A stretch of 64,000 nt of DNA. It comes from an uncultured Alphaproteobacteria bacterium (GTDB taxonomy: Bacteria; Pseudomonadota; Alphaproteobacteria; Methylaequorales; Methylaequoraceae). The notes below the pieces were generated by a model, which was not told where the DNA came from, did no database searches, and saw only the letters and a list, made by a program, of their open reading frames with translations. This document shows, piece by piece, positions 47,481 to 56,636 of this stretch. The DNA lies in contig CACCPY010000002.1 in assembly GCA_902547955.1 (NCBI GenBank), positions 91,622-155,621 of the forward strand, in the 5' to 3' direction. Both the position numbers and the translations under genes were made by a program. How positions within the stretch are numbered: the first letter of the stretch is position 1; each line of letters starts with the position of its first letter.

Positions 47481-48389
47481 AAAGCAAATAGTTTTGAAAT
47501 AATATCATTTTATAAATTTATTAATCTTAGTAATCCTAAACAACTAAAATATAAATTACTGAATTTTTTAGAGGTAAAAAAATTTAAGGGAACAATAATA
47601 ATTGCTAACGAAGGCTTAAATGGGACTATTTCTTGTAAAATAGGTAACGGCGAGAAATTTATTAGTTTTTTAGAAAAGACCACGAAGCAAAAATTTTTAA
47701 TTAAATTACATTATCATATTTCGCATCCTTTTTTAAGATTGAAAGTTAAAATTAAAGATGAGATCATAAGATTAGGTAAAAATAACATTTCTCCAGCAAT
47801 TAAAACTGGTACGTATGTTGACGCAAAGAAATGGGATGATCTTATAAGTGATCCAGAGGTAATAAGTATAGATACCAGAAATGTTTACGAATCAGAGATT
47901 GGCACTTTTAAAAATTCATTAAAATCTAATACAAAAAATTTTACTGATTTTCCTAAATGGTTTAGCAAAAACAAAAAATTAATGAAAAATAAAAAAATAG
48001 CTATGTTTTGTACAGGAGGTGTTCGTTGCGAGAAAGCGAGCGCATACTTGATAAAACAAGGTTATAATCATGTTTTTCAACTTGATGGTGGGATTATTTC
48101 TTATCTCAAAGAAACAAAAAATAAAAATAAAAAATGGACTGGTGAATGTTTTGTTTTTGATGAAAGAGTTACATTAAATGATAATCTTACTAAAGGAAAG
48201 TACGATCAATGTTATGCTTGTGGATCAGCTATTAATGAAATCGATAAGAAATCCCCAAGGTTTAAAATGGGAGTTTATTGTCCTAAATGCAAAGAGCTTA
48301 CATCAAATAAACAAAAAAAAGGGTTTGAGGAAAGAAAAAAACAAATTTTTTTAGCCAAAAAGAGAGGTTTAAATCATCTAGGAAACTAA
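47475..48389 (+). CDS. trhO: tRNA uridine-34 hydroxylase TrhO (rhodanese-like, YceA)
   Basis: Makes 5-hydroxyuridine at the wobble position, using O2 in E. coli. 304 aa: N-terminal acylphosphatase-like domain ([20 protein letters not shown]), rhodanese domain with active Cys179 in [16 protein letters not shown], and a C-terminal Cys-rich segment ([18 protein letters not shown]). ATG 47475 is chosen over TTG 47460, and it shares ATGCAT with marC. Confidence 0.92.
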   Translation: MHKANSFEIISFYKFINLSNPKQLKYKLLNFLEVKKFKGTIIIANEGLNGTISCKIGNGEKFISFLEKTTKQKFLIKLHYHISHPFLRLKVKIKDEIIRLGKNNISPAIKTGTYVDAKKWDDLISDPEVISIDTRNVYESEIGTFKNSLKSNTKNFTDFPKWFSKNKKLMKNKKIAMFCTGGVRCEKASAYLIKQGYNHVFQLDGGIISYLKETKNKNKKWTGECFVFDERVTLNDNLTKGKYDQCYACGSAINEIDKKSPRFKMGVYCPKCKELTSNKQKKGFEERKKQIFLAKKRGLNHLGN

Positions 48390-49456
48390 TCGTTACCTAC
48401 TTTCGGAATTGAATATTTTTTCATTTTTTCAATTAGGGTTGTTCTATTAATTTTAAGACTTTTTGAGGCAGCTGTTACCGACCCACTATTTTTTTTTAAG
48501 GCACCCTCAATTAAAATATACTCTACATCGCTTAGGTGTCTCCTTAAATCAATTTTATCTAAATACTCAAACCATTTTTTATAATGATTAGGATGTGGCA
48601 TTGAACTATCGTCATAGTATAACTCTTTTTTTTCTTCAACTTCTGCGAGATCAGATGTTAAATCCCACAAAACATCTTTTTCTTCTTTGAAATCTGGAAG
48701 GTTAATTTTTAGTAGATTTTCTCTTACATTTTTTCCGTTGATTTTTTTGTCTCCAAAAATGATGGACGCTCTTTCAATTAAATTTTTTAATTCTCTTATA
48801 TTTCCTGGCCAAACATACTCTTTTAAGGCTGTTAGAGCCGAGTCCTCAAAGGAGGGAGACTTTGATCCATTTTCTCTTATTTCATTTAAAATATGTGTAA
48901 CTAATATTGGAATATCTTCCTTTCTTTCAGCTAGTGTGGGAATTTCGATTGGAAACACATTAATTCTATAAAATAAATCAGCCCTAAAGAGACCCTCATC
49001 AATTTTCTTTTCGATATTTTGATGTGTTGCACAAATAAGTCTAAGGTTCAGTTTTATTTCACTTTTACCTCCTACTCTTTGTATAGTTCTTGTTTCAATT
49101 GCTCTTAATAATTTTGCCTGAAGAGGAAGGGGCATATCGCCTATTTCGTCCAAGAAAAGTGTGCCTTGGTCAGAGGCCTCAAACCGTCCCTCTCTTCTGT
49201 TGTCAGCTCCTGTAAATGCACCTTTTTCGTGACCAAACAGCTCTGACTCTAACAACTCAGAGGGTATAGCTGCACAGTTTACATTGACTAATTCTCCTTC
49301 TCTTTTTGAAGTTTGATGAATTGCTCGTGCAACAACATCTTTTCCACAACCAGTTTCTCCACGTAACAAAACTGTTGAATTAGAAATTGACACCATTTCT
49401 ACCAATTTTTTAAGCTCTGATGTAGCCTCGCAGTTTCCTTTTATGATGTTATTCAT
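48386..49456 (-). CDS. Receiver-less sigma-54 activator with Fis-type HTH (FleQ-like)
   Basis: 356 aa bacterial enhancer-binding protein. The AAA+ domain starts almost at the N-terminus: Walker A GETGCGKD (33-40), sigma-54 contact loop GAFTGA, Walker B LFLDEIGD. No receiver, GAF or PAS domain precedes it. The C-terminus has a Fis-like helix-turn-helix ([30 protein letters not shown]). Divergent from flbD in a flagellar cluster, so probably the master sigma-54 activator of flagellar genes, like FleQ; the name is not certain. A FleQ-like palindrome stands 16 bases before its start codon. With no sensory domain, control may be by nucleotide binding, expression level or partner contact. Confidence 0.85.
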   Translation of the reverse strand: MNNIIKGNCEATSELKKLVEMVSISNSTVLLRGETGCGKDVVARAIHQTSKREGELVNVNCAAIPSELLESELFGHEKGAFTGADNRREGRFEASDQGTLFLDEIGDMPLPLQAKLLRAIETRTIQRVGGKSEIKLNLRLICATHQNIEKKIDEGLFRADLFYRINVFPIEIPTLAERKEDIPILVTHILNEIRENGSKSPSFEDSALTALKEYVWPGNIRELKNLIERASIIFGDKKINGKNVRENLLKINLPDFKEEKDVLWDLTSDLAEVEEKKELYYDDSSMPHPNHYKKWFEYLDKIDLRRHLSDVEYILIEGALKKNSGSVTAASKSLKINRTTLIEKMKKYSIPKVGND

Positions 49457-49471
49457 AATATTTAAAATAAT

Positions 49472-49485
49472 GTCAGAAAAATGAC
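49472..49485. promoter_or_regulatory. FleQ-box-like palindrome GTCA-N6-TGAC
   Basis: GTCAGAAAAATGAC agrees with the Pseudomonas FleQ consensus as I recall it (GTCAnTAAATTGAC) in both half-sites, the 6-base A-rich centre and the spacing. It lies 16 bases before the ATG of the leftward activator, where binding would affect that gene's promoter, and about 97 bases upstream of the flbD sigma-54 promoter, a normal enhancer distance. Function inferred. Confidence 0.5.
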
Positions 49486-49581
49486 AATAATGATATTAAA
49501 AAAAAATAATTAATAAAAAAAAAAATTTAAGTTACTGATTTTAAACAACTTTTAAAAAAAAAAAAAATAAAAAAAAGAAAT

Positions 49582-49597
49582 TGGTAAGTTTTTTGCT
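49582..49597 (+). promoter_or_regulatory. Sigma-54 promoter upstream of flbD-fliE-fliJ
   Basis: TGGTAAG-TTTT-TTGCT keeps the invariant GG and GC twelve bases apart, as in the consensus TGGCACG-N4-TTGCA. The predicted start of transcription is near 49608, 20 bases before the flbD ATG. It is the weakest in box 1 of the three sigma-54 sites here. Confidence 0.75.
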
Positions 49598-49627
49598 TCT
49601 AGCTTAGAAACTTTATCAAGGTTACAA

Positions 49628-50773
49628 ATGAAAGAAATATTTATTATAGAAGAAAATTTTGAAGAAAAAAATTTAGTACTAAATTTTTTGAAAAAAAAGA
49701 ATCTTAATGCACAAACAATAAGTTTAAATGAAATTAAAAAAATTGAAAAAAACAAGTCAACAATTATTTGTACTAAAAATTTACAAGAAAAAATTGGTGG
49801 GAAATCAGAGATTTTAAAAGTTTCTAGAACCTTTGGATCCACTAATATTCTAGTTTTAGAAAAATCTGAGGCAGGTTACGAAATGCAAAATGATCTGGGT
49901 GGAGCTTATGTAATAATTTCACTTAAAGATTTTAATGATGTAATTTTAGAAATCATTTTTCAGTCACTTACTGATGATAAATATAGTTTTTCTGATCCCA
50001 AAACATATTCTTTGGTTAAAATGGCTGAAAAGGTTGCAAAGACAGATGTTACTGTTTTTATACATGGACCAACTGGGACTGGTAAAGAGGTAATTTCAAA
50101 CTACATTCACCAAAATTCTGTTAGATCTGAAAAACCATTTGTTGCAATAAATTGTGCTGCAATCCCAGAAAATATGCTTGAAGCGATGCTTTTTGGACAT
50201 GAAAAAGGCGCTTTTACAGGTGCTTCATCGGCAAATAAAGGTATTTTTAGAGCTGCTGATACTGGAACGCTGTTACTTGACGAAATTTCAGAAATGCCAT
50301 TATCTCTTCAGGCTAAATTATTAAGGGTTTTGCAAGAAAAGAAAGTAACACCAATTGGAGGACAAAGAGATATTGACGTCGATGTAAGAGTGATAGCAAC
50401 AACAAACAGGAACATGATAGATGAAGTCAAAGAAAAAAAATTCCGAGAGGATCTTTACTACAGATTAAATGTTTTTCCCATTGAAACGCTACATTTATCT
50501 GAGAGAACTGATGATATTATACCTATTAGTATAGCCTTACTTAAAAGACATACAGAAATGGGAAAGCTCCCTTTTATAACAGATAAAGCAAAAAAAATTC
50601 TTACAAGTTATAATTGGCCAGGAAATGTTAGAGAACTGGAAAATGTCCTGCAGAGAGCCATTGTTTTAAGTGATGATAAAATCATAGATGAAAGTCATAT
50701 TATGGTTGATGTAAGTTGTAATAACAATTTATATAAAAATTTTGACGAGAAGATTTCTCAAGCAGTATTATAA
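49628..50773 (+). CDS. flbD: FlbD-like flagellar sigma-54 activator without DNA-binding domain
   Basis: 381 aa. Residues 1-115 look like a degenerate receiver: neither the acidic pair (IFIIEENF) nor a phospho-acceptor Asp (IICTKNL) is present, as in other FlbD proteins. AAA+ domain 125-355 with Walker A GPTGTGKE (147-154), GAFTGA (194-199), LLLDEISE and NWPGNVRELENVLQRAI. The chain stops about 25 residues after the AAA+ lid, so the Fis-type helix-turn-helix of Caulobacter FlbD is missing. Preceded by a sigma-54 promoter and followed by fliE and fliF, so it likely belongs to the regulon it activates. Confidence 0.85.
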   Translation: MKEIFIIEENFEEKNLVLNFLKKKNLNAQTISLNEIKKIEKNKSTIICTKNLQEKIGGKSEILKVSRTFGSTNILVLEKSEAGYEMQNDLGGAYVIISLKDFNDVILEIIFQSLTDDKYSFSDPKTYSLVKMAEKVAKTDVTVFIHGPTGTGKEVISNYIHQNSVRSEKPFVAINCAAIPENMLEAMLFGHEKGAFTGASSANKGIFRAADTGTLLLDEISEMPLSLQAKLLRVLQEKKVTPIGGQRDIDVDVRVIATTNRNMIDEVKEKKFREDLYYRLNVFPIETLHLSERTDDIIPISIALLKRHTEMGKLPFITDKAKKILTSYNWPGNVRELENVLQRAIVLSDDKIIDESHIMVDVSCNNNLYKNFDEKISQAVL

Positions 50774-50791
50774 ACTTTAAGAAAGATAAAA

Positions 50792-51136
50792 ATGAAACCA
50801 AATTTAACAACTGTTTTTAAACCGCAATTAGTAGAGACTAATAACAACCAAGAACAAATAAAAAACCTTCAAGAAGGTGTCGCAAATCTTTCACCAAAAA
50901 TTGAAGACAATAGAGATCTTGATTTTTTACAAAGTATAAAGAATGCAATAACCGAAGTTTCAGATAACCAGACTCACAGTGCCGAACTGACAAAAAAATA
51001 TGAACTTGGCATTGAAAATGATTTAACAAAAGTAATGATAAATCAGCAAATGGCCAGTTTAGGATTTCAAATGACATTAAATATTAGAAATAAGGTTTTA
51101 TCTGCATACAAAGATATTATGAATATGCCGGTTTAG
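50792..51136 (+). CDS. fliE: Flagellar hook-basal body protein FliE
   Basis: Joins the MS ring to the rod. 114 aa; the C-terminal half (NDLTKVMINQQMASLGFQMT then LNIRNKVLSAYKDIMNMPV) matches FliE well; the N-terminal 40 residues are variable as usual. Eighteen bases after flbD and before fliF. Confidence 0.9.
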   Translation: MKPNLTTVFKPQLVETNNNQEQIKNLQEGVANLSPKIEDNRDLDFLQSIKNAITEVSDNQTHSAELTKKYELGIENDLTKVMINQQMASLGFQMTLNIRNKVLSAYKDIMNMPV

Positions 51137-51153
51137 AAAAGTAAGGGGTAAAA

Positions 51154-52875
51154 ATGGCTGAACAAGTACAAACATCTGAAATTGCAAACGCTCAATTAGC
51201 TAACAAAGGAATTGTTTCAAGTATTGGGAATTCACTGGAAAAGTTGAGAAAATTTTCAAACGAACCAGCTGTTCAAAGATCCATTCCAGTAATGATAACT
51301 TTATTTGTAATTTTTATAGGAATGATTTTATTTCTTTCTTTCAAGGAACCCTCTAGAACAACACTATTTTCTTCATTACCAGAACATGAAAAATCGAGAG
51401 TAATTGATGTATTAAGATCAAATGGAATAGATGTCTCAATCGACTCTACGACCGGTGAAATACTTGTCCCATCACCAGAATATTATGAAGCAAAAATGAA
51501 ACTCGCAGCGGAAGGTCTCCCAAGTTCTATACCTCAGGGTTATGATATTTTAGAGAAAATTCCTATGGGAACAAGTCGATCAGTAGAATTTATGAAGATG
51601 AAACAAACACAAGAAATAGAATTAGCAAGATCAATAAATGAAATCTCCTATATCCTAGGTGCAAGAGTGCACTTGGCCATACCAGAGAGATCTGTTTTTG
51701 TAAGAAACTCTGCATCTCCAACAGCCTCAGTTTTTGTGAAACTTGCTGACGGCAGAGTTCTGAATCGCGAACAGGTAAGATCTATAGTTCACATTGTTTC
51801 ATCATCTATTCCCAATATGTCTTCTGATAATGTAACTGTTGTTGATCAGTATGGTAAACTTCTTTCAAAGCCTGAAAACGATCCTAATATAGCTTTAACT
51901 GAAAAACAGCTTAATCACAGGATTAAGATTGAGTCACTTTACAGAGAGAGAATTTTATCTTTGGTTTCACCAATAGTTGGAGCAGGAAACATCACTGCTG
52001 AAGTAAATGTAGAGATGGACTTTACAAATACCCAAACTACTGAGGAGACATTCGACCCAGAAAGCATTGCACCAAGAAGTGAACAAAACAGTTTGGATGA
52101 GTCAACAGATAGACCCGCAAGAGGTATTCCAGGAGCAGTTGCAAATCAAGCTCCTCTTGCAGCTGATTTACAAATTGACACTCCAGTCGAGGGCGACCCA
52201 GCAGAATTCAAACAAAGATCCTCATCAAATGTGAAGAATTATGAAGTAAGTAAAAAGCTTAGCACAACGGTTGGTCAAATTGGTAAAATTAGAAGAGTGA
52301 AAACAGCAGTTTTAGTAAAAAATAAGGCTGTTGAATCACCAGAAGGAATAGTTTCTGAACCAATTAGTGAAGAAGATAAAGAAAAAATCTCCTCGCTTGT
52401 AAAAGAGGCAGTAGGATTTAACGGGGATAGAGGCGATAGCATTGTTGTAACAAGTGGAGATTTCATTGAAGAAATGGATTTAATATCAACTAAATGGTAT
52501 GAAGAATCATGGTTTCAAAATCTTATTGGTCAAATTTCCACTGTTCTTATCTTAGCAATTATTACATTCGGTGCTTTAAAACCATTGTTAAATAGAATTT
52601 TAGTACCTTCAGCAGGAGTTGGTGCTGGTGGAGCTGGAATGTCTGAGGCAGATCTTGAACCAGAGGAAGCAGAAGCCGAGGTAGAAGTTCAAGAAGGTGA
52701 ATCAATAGAGGATATAAAGGCTAAATTAAAACCCAAGAAAACTGCAATTTCAGCTGAAATGCTTGATACTGCTAATACCTATGACGATAAAGTAGCAGTG
52801 ATTAGAATGATTGTTGGAGATGAAGCAGGTAAGGTATCAAATGTGTTTAGACAACTAATGAAAAAAGATGCATAG
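51154..52875 (+). CDS. fliF: Flagellar MS-ring protein FliF
   Basis: 573 aa inner-membrane ring protein housing the export gate. Two membrane helices (about 45-63 and 455-475), ring-building motifs RVIDVLRSNGIDVSIDS, GEILVPSPEYYEAKMKLAAEGLP, ARVHLAIPERSVF and TASVFVKLADGR between them, and an acidic C-terminal tail that binds FliG. A potential ribosome-binding site AAGGGG precedes the ATG. Confidence 0.97.
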   Translation: MAEQVQTSEIANAQLANKGIVSSIGNSLEKLRKFSNEPAVQRSIPVMITLFVIFIGMILFLSFKEPSRTTLFSSLPEHEKSRVIDVLRSNGIDVSIDSTTGEILVPSPEYYEAKMKLAAEGLPSSIPQGYDILEKIPMGTSRSVEFMKMKQTQEIELARSINEISYILGARVHLAIPERSVFVRNSASPTASVFVKLADGRVLNREQVRSIVHIVSSSIPNMSSDNVTVVDQYGKLLSKPENDPNIALTEKQLNHRIKIESLYRERILSLVSPIVGAGNITAEVNVEMDFTNTQTTEETFDPESIAPRSEQNSLDESTDRPARGIPGAVANQAPLAADLQIDTPVEGDPAEFKQRSSSNVKNYEVSKKLSTTVGQIGKIRRVKTAVLVKNKAVESPEGIVSEPISEEDKEKISSLVKEAVGFNGDRGDSIVVTSGDFIEEMDLISTKWYEESWFQNLIGQISTVLILAIITFGALKPLLNRILVPSAGVGAGGAGMSEADLEPEEAEAEVEVQEGESIEDIKAKLKPKKTAISAEMLDTANTYDDKVAVIRMIVGDEAGKVSNVFRQLMKKDA

Positions 52876-52894
52876 TAATAAAAAGGAATTTTAA

Positions 52895-53944
52895 ATGGCT
52901 GAAAAACAAACAGAAGAAAATAAAAACGAAGAAGAACTTTCATTTTATGAAAAACTCACCAGTACACAAAAATGTGCGATATTAATGATGTTATTGGGAG
53001 AAGATGAAGCATCTGAAATCCTCAGAAATCTTGGGCCAAAAGAAGTTCAACAGCTAGGTAAAGAGATGTATAATGTTCAAGGGTTAGATCAAGACACGGT
53101 AAATAAAGTTTTAGATGAATTTCTTGCGATAATAAAAACTCAAACTGATCTTGGAATGGGCTCATCTAATTATATCAAAAATGTTATGACAAAAGCTTTA
53201 GGCGAAAATAAAGCACAGTCAGTTCTTGGAAGAATTACACCTACTGAAAGTGATAAACCTATTGAAATTCTTGATTGGATGGATGCTAGGTCTGTTGCAG
53301 AACTGATAGCGGATGAACATCCACAAATTATGTCACTCATTATTTCATATCTTGAACCAGGGGTAGCTGCGGATGTTCTTGTTTTACTTCCCGAAGACAT
53401 TCAGTCGGACATAATTCACAGAATTGCGACACTTGAAACAGTCCAGCCTGATGCTTTAGCCGAGCTCGAAAGAGTAATGCAACTAAAATTTAAAACCAAT
53501 ACTTCTCTCAGAGCATCTTCAGTCGGTGGGATAAAAGCAGCAGCTTCAATAATGAACTTCACCAAGCAGAACATGGAACAAAGAGTTATTAAATCCTTGG
53601 GTGAAAAAGATAGACACTTAGCAAAAGAGATACAAGAAAGTATGTTCACTTTTGAAACTTTAATTCTAATGGATGACAGGAGCATGCAAACTCTTCTAAG
53701 AAATGTTGATCAAGAGATTTTAATTATTGCTCTAAAAGGGACAGAGGATGAACTGAAAGAAAAAATATTTAATTGCATGTCACAAAGGGCTGCAGCAAAT
53801 ATCAAAGATGAGATGGAAGTTCTTGGACCAGTAAGATTAACAGAAGTACAAGAAGCACAAAAAGCTGTAATAAATGTTGCAAGGACAATGTCAGATGAAG
53901 GAACTATTGTTCTAGCTGGAAGAGGTGGAGATGACTTTGTATGA
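52895..53944 (+). CDS. fliG: Flagellar motor switch protein FliG
   Basis: Rotor protein that receives torque from MotA. 349 aa; LTSTQKCAILMMLLGEDEASEIL at the N-terminus, the middle EHPQIMSLIISYLEP, and the C-terminal torque helix region (FETLILMDDRSMQTLLRNVD, KEKIFNCMSQRAAANIKDEM) are all intact. Overlaps fliH by 4 bases. Confidence 0.97.
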   Translation: MAEKQTEENKNEEELSFYEKLTSTQKCAILMMLLGEDEASEILRNLGPKEVQQLGKEMYNVQGLDQDTVNKVLDEFLAIIKTQTDLGMGSSNYIKNVMTKALGENKAQSVLGRITPTESDKPIEILDWMDARSVAELIADEHPQIMSLIISYLEPGVAADVLVLLPEDIQSDIIHRIATLETVQPDALAELERVMQLKFKTNTSLRASSVGGIKAAASIMNFTKQNMEQRVIKSLGEKDRHLAKEIQESMFTFETLILMDDRSMQTLLRNVDQEILIIALKGTEDELKEKIFNCMSQRAAANIKDEMEVLGPVRLTEVQEAQKAVINVARTMSDEGTIVLAGRGGDDFV

Positions 53945-54861
53945 TGCAGATCCAAGAAAATCCAAAAAAAGAAGACCAAGATAAAAAAAATACTGGTGCT
54001 TTAAATACTGAAGAAATCTTAAGTTTATTAAGTAAAACAAGTCAAGACTTCAAGAAAGAATCTGAAATTACTGAAAACGTTTCGTATCTTTTTAATAAAA
54101 AAACAATAAAGGATATGGCATTGTCAAACTCTCAAAATTTAAAAAAAACTGAGCAACCTGAAATTGTTGATAAAGAGGTTAAAAAAGATGAAATTGAAGA
54201 AGAAAAAAAAGAAGAAACTATTGAAGAAAAAAAAATTACTGAAGCAGAAGCAAAAAAAATGGCCAACGAACTTGCAAAAGAATATTATAATAAAGGTTAC
54301 AACCTCGGCGTAAAAAAAGTCAAAGAAGAACTTGAAAAAGGTGAACAGGCACTGGCTGTCAACTTTAAGAATCTTGCTGATAATATATTTACAGTGACCC
54401 CTGATTTTATTAGACAAATTAATGATCAAATCAACATTAATTTAAAAAAAATTTCTAGACAAATGCTAGGATATGAAATCGATACAAAAACAGAAAAATT
54501 TTTTGAAAAAGTTTCTGAATTAAGTAACTTAATTGAAAACTCTCTCAAGCAAGTAAAAATTTTTCTTAATAAAGAGGATTTTGAATCCGTTTCAAAATAT
54601 CTTACAGAACAAAAAATAAATATTGATCAAAAACTTGAAATTGATAAAGATCTTCAACGTGGTGATTTAAAAATAAAATCGGGGTCTATCGAAGTAGCAA
54701 ATATACTCTCTAACAAAACTAAATTTGTTCAATCAACTAATATTAATGAAGATTTAGAAGATCTTAAAAATAATATTGAAAGTAATACAAATCAAAATCA
54801 AGAAAATAACAATAATAAAACTTTAAAAAATAATGATGTGTCAGATACTAGTAAAAAATGA
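53941..54861 (+). CDS. fliH: FliH-like flagellar export regulator
   Basis: 306 aa, highly charged with long predicted coiled coil (about 85-135), EAEAKKMANELAKEYYNKGYNLGV and a C-terminal half (NKEDFESVSKYLTEQKINIDQ, LQRGDLKIKSGSIEVANIL) that fits the FliH/HrpE pattern including DLKIKSGSIEV. Placed between fliG and fliI. FliH holds the FliI ATPase at the export gate. The sequence is too divergent for certainty from motifs alone. Confidence 0.78.
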   Translation: MMQIQENPKKEDQDKKNTGALNTEEILSLLSKTSQDFKKESEITENVSYLFNKKTIKDMALSNSQNLKKTEQPEIVDKEVKKDEIEEEKKEETIEEKKITEAEAKKMANELAKEYYNKGYNLGVKKVKEELEKGEQALAVNFKNLADNIFTVTPDFIRQINDQININLKKISRQMLGYEIDTKTEKFFEKVSELSNLIENSLKQVKIFLNKEDFESVSKYLTEQKINIDQKLEIDKDLQRGDLKIKSGSIEVANILSNKTKFVQSTNINEDLEDLKNNIESNTNQNQENNNNKTLKNNDVSDTSKK

Positions 54862-56174
54862 TTATAGCCAAAAAAATAAATGAAAATTTAGAAAAGTTTT
54901 CAATTAATAAAAATATCTCCTATAAAAGTAGAATCACAAAATTTGATGGAAAGATTATTGAATGTGACGCCTTTCCCTCTCCAATTGGCACTGTTTGCAA
55001 AATATATTGTAACAATGATGATAACGTAACTGGTGAAATAATTGGTTTTAGAGAAAATAAAAATTTAATTGCTGTTCACAACCAAAATGCAAATCTAATT
55101 TCTGGTTCAATAATTGAGGCACTTGACACCAGCACCAATATTGAAGTTGGGGATGAAATTTTAGGAAGAGTAGTCGATGCATTTGGAAATCCTATTGATG
55201 AAGAAAGTAATAAAATTTCCTTGAATGATCATTGGCCTTTGAATGGTAAACCAATTAATCCAATGAAGCGTAAACCAATAAGCGAAACTTTGGATGTCGG
55301 AATAAAGGCAATTAATACTATGTTTACTGTTGGTAGAGGTCAAAGATTAGGAATTATAGCTGGTTCTGGAGTTGGTAAATCAATGCTTTTAGGAATGATG
55401 ACAAAATTTACAAATGCAGACATTGTGATTGTAGCATTGATAGGTGAAAGAGGGAGAGAGCTTGGTAATTTTGTTTCAGATATTCTTAATGACGAAACAA
55501 AAAAAAGAACAACAATTATTGCGGTTCCGGCAGATAAATCTCCTTTACTTAGAATTAAAGGTGCAGAGAGAGCTACATCAATTGCTGAGTATTTTAGAGC
55601 AAAAGGTAAAAATGTTCTGCTAATCATGGATTCTTTAACAAGAATCGCCCACGCCAAAAGGGAAGTTGGTCTTGCATTAGGCGAACAACCAACATCAAAA
55701 GGATACCCTCCATCGGTAATTTCAATGATACCGAATCTAATTGAAAGAACTGGTGCAGGTTCACAAAATGAAGGGACAATAACAAGCTTTTATACAATTT
55801 TAGCTGATTCGGATGACACAAACGATCCTGTAGTCGATACGGCTAGGGCAATTCTTGATGGACATATAGTTTTGTCTAGAGATTTTGCACAGCTCGGTAT
55901 TTTTCCAGCAATTGATATAAATCAATCTCTAAGTAGAGTAATGAATTCAATAATTACTGACGAACACAGAAAAAAATCTGAGCTGATAAAAAAATATTTT
56001 TCAATATATCAAGAAAATAAAGATCTAGTTTTAATGGGTGGTTACAATACTGGTCAAAATGAAGAAATTGACAAAGCAATAGAGTTATGGCCTAAAATTT
56101 GCGAGTTAATCAAGCAAGACTACAGAAAAAAAGAAGATTTCAATCAAAGTATGACTTTATTAAAAAACATTTAA
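54858..56174 (+). CDS. fliI: Flagellar export ATPase FliI
   Basis: 438 aa F1-beta-like ATPase of type III flagellar export. Walker A GSGVGKS (169-175), ALIGERGRELGNFV, LLIMDSLTRIAHAKREVGLALGEQP (Walker B region, split by family variation), GSITSFYTIL-like GTITSFYTILADSDD and DGHIVLSRDFAQLGIFPAID. Overlaps fliH by 4 bases. Confidence 0.97.
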   Translation: MIIAKKINENLEKFSINKNISYKSRITKFDGKIIECDAFPSPIGTVCKIYCNNDDNVTGEIIGFRENKNLIAVHNQNANLISGSIIEALDTSTNIEVGDEILGRVVDAFGNPIDEESNKISLNDHWPLNGKPINPMKRKPISETLDVGIKAINTMFTVGRGQRLGIIAGSGVGKSMLLGMMTKFTNADIVIVALIGERGRELGNFVSDILNDETKKRTTIIAVPADKSPLLRIKGAERATSIAEYFRAKGKNVLLIMDSLTRIAHAKREVGLALGEQPTSKGYPPSVISMIPNLIERTGAGSQNEGTITSFYTILADSDDTNDPVVDTARAILDGHIVLSRDFAQLGIFPAIDINQSLSRVMNSIITDEHRKKSELIKKYFSIYQENKDLVLMGGYNTGQNEEIDKAIELWPKICELIKQDYRKKEDFNQSMTLLKNI

Positions 56175-56178
56175 CATT

Positions 56179-56586
56179 ATGAAAAATAAAAAATACCAAC
56201 TACTTAATTTATTAAAAAAAATCAAAAAAAATAAGCTTTCTTTAAACCTAAACACTCTTAGTTTAGAAAAAAAAAAATTAGAAAGGATTAGTGAAGATTT
56301 AAAGAAAATGCTTGAAAATTCGTCATTTAATGAAGGAGAAATATTAAATAGTTCTCATCTTAGACAAACTTCTTCTTTTAGAGAAAACCTTCAGGAAAAA
56401 CTTGAAATTTCAACAAATAGAGAAATTCATCTTGAAAAGGAAATGAACGATTATTTGGGTGAAATCAACAAAATAAAAAAACAGAAAGAAAAAATTGATA
56501 AAAAAATAAAAGAAGAAGCCCAAATGATTGAAAAAATAAAAGACTTGAGAAAAGATCATAATTTTAAAACTAAAGTAATAATTTAG
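56179..56586 (+). CDS. fliJ: FliJ-like coiled-coil export chaperone
   Basis: 135 aa, almost entirely Lys/Glu-rich helical heptads, as expected for FliJ, the central stalk of the FliI ring and escort for rod/hook chaperones. No sharp motifs exist in this family, so the call depends on size, coiled-coil character and position right after fliI. Confidence 0.7.
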   Translation: MKNKKYQLLNLLKKIKKNKLSLNLNTLSLEKKKLERISEDLKKMLENSSFNEGEILNSSHLRQTSSFRENLQEKLEISTNREIHLEKEMNDYLGEINKIKKQKEKIDKKIKEEAQMIEKIKDLRKDHNFKTKVII

Positions 56587-56595
56587 AAATTAACG

Positions 56596-56611
56596 TGGCA
56601 CTATATTTGCA
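56596..56611 (+). promoter_or_regulatory. Sigma-54 promoter upstream of fliK
   Basis: TGGCACT-ATAT-TTGCA is a near-perfect match to the sigma-54 consensus with exact spacing. Predicted start near 56622, 15 bases before the ATG at 56637. It opens the fliK-fliL-fliM-fliN unit. Confidence 0.92.
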
Positions 56612-56636
56612 CTAAGTTGTAGTGAAAGGTTAATTT

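Noticed and set aside
49459..49487. Housekeeping promoter (TTGTCA-N17-TAAATA on the minus strand) for the leftward sigma-54 activator
   Set aside because: The -10 box would put the transcript start inside or after the start codon, so I did not list it; the real promoter may be another AT-rich hexamer nearby.
49551..49580. Long A-run before flbD as a terminator or curved-DNA element
   Set aside because: No hairpin precedes it and A-runs are frequent in this base composition; curvature is possible but cannot be judged by eye.
54139..54429. Phe-rich minus-strand frame inside fliH
   Set aside because: It is the complement of Lys/Glu-rich coiled-coil codons, not a gene.
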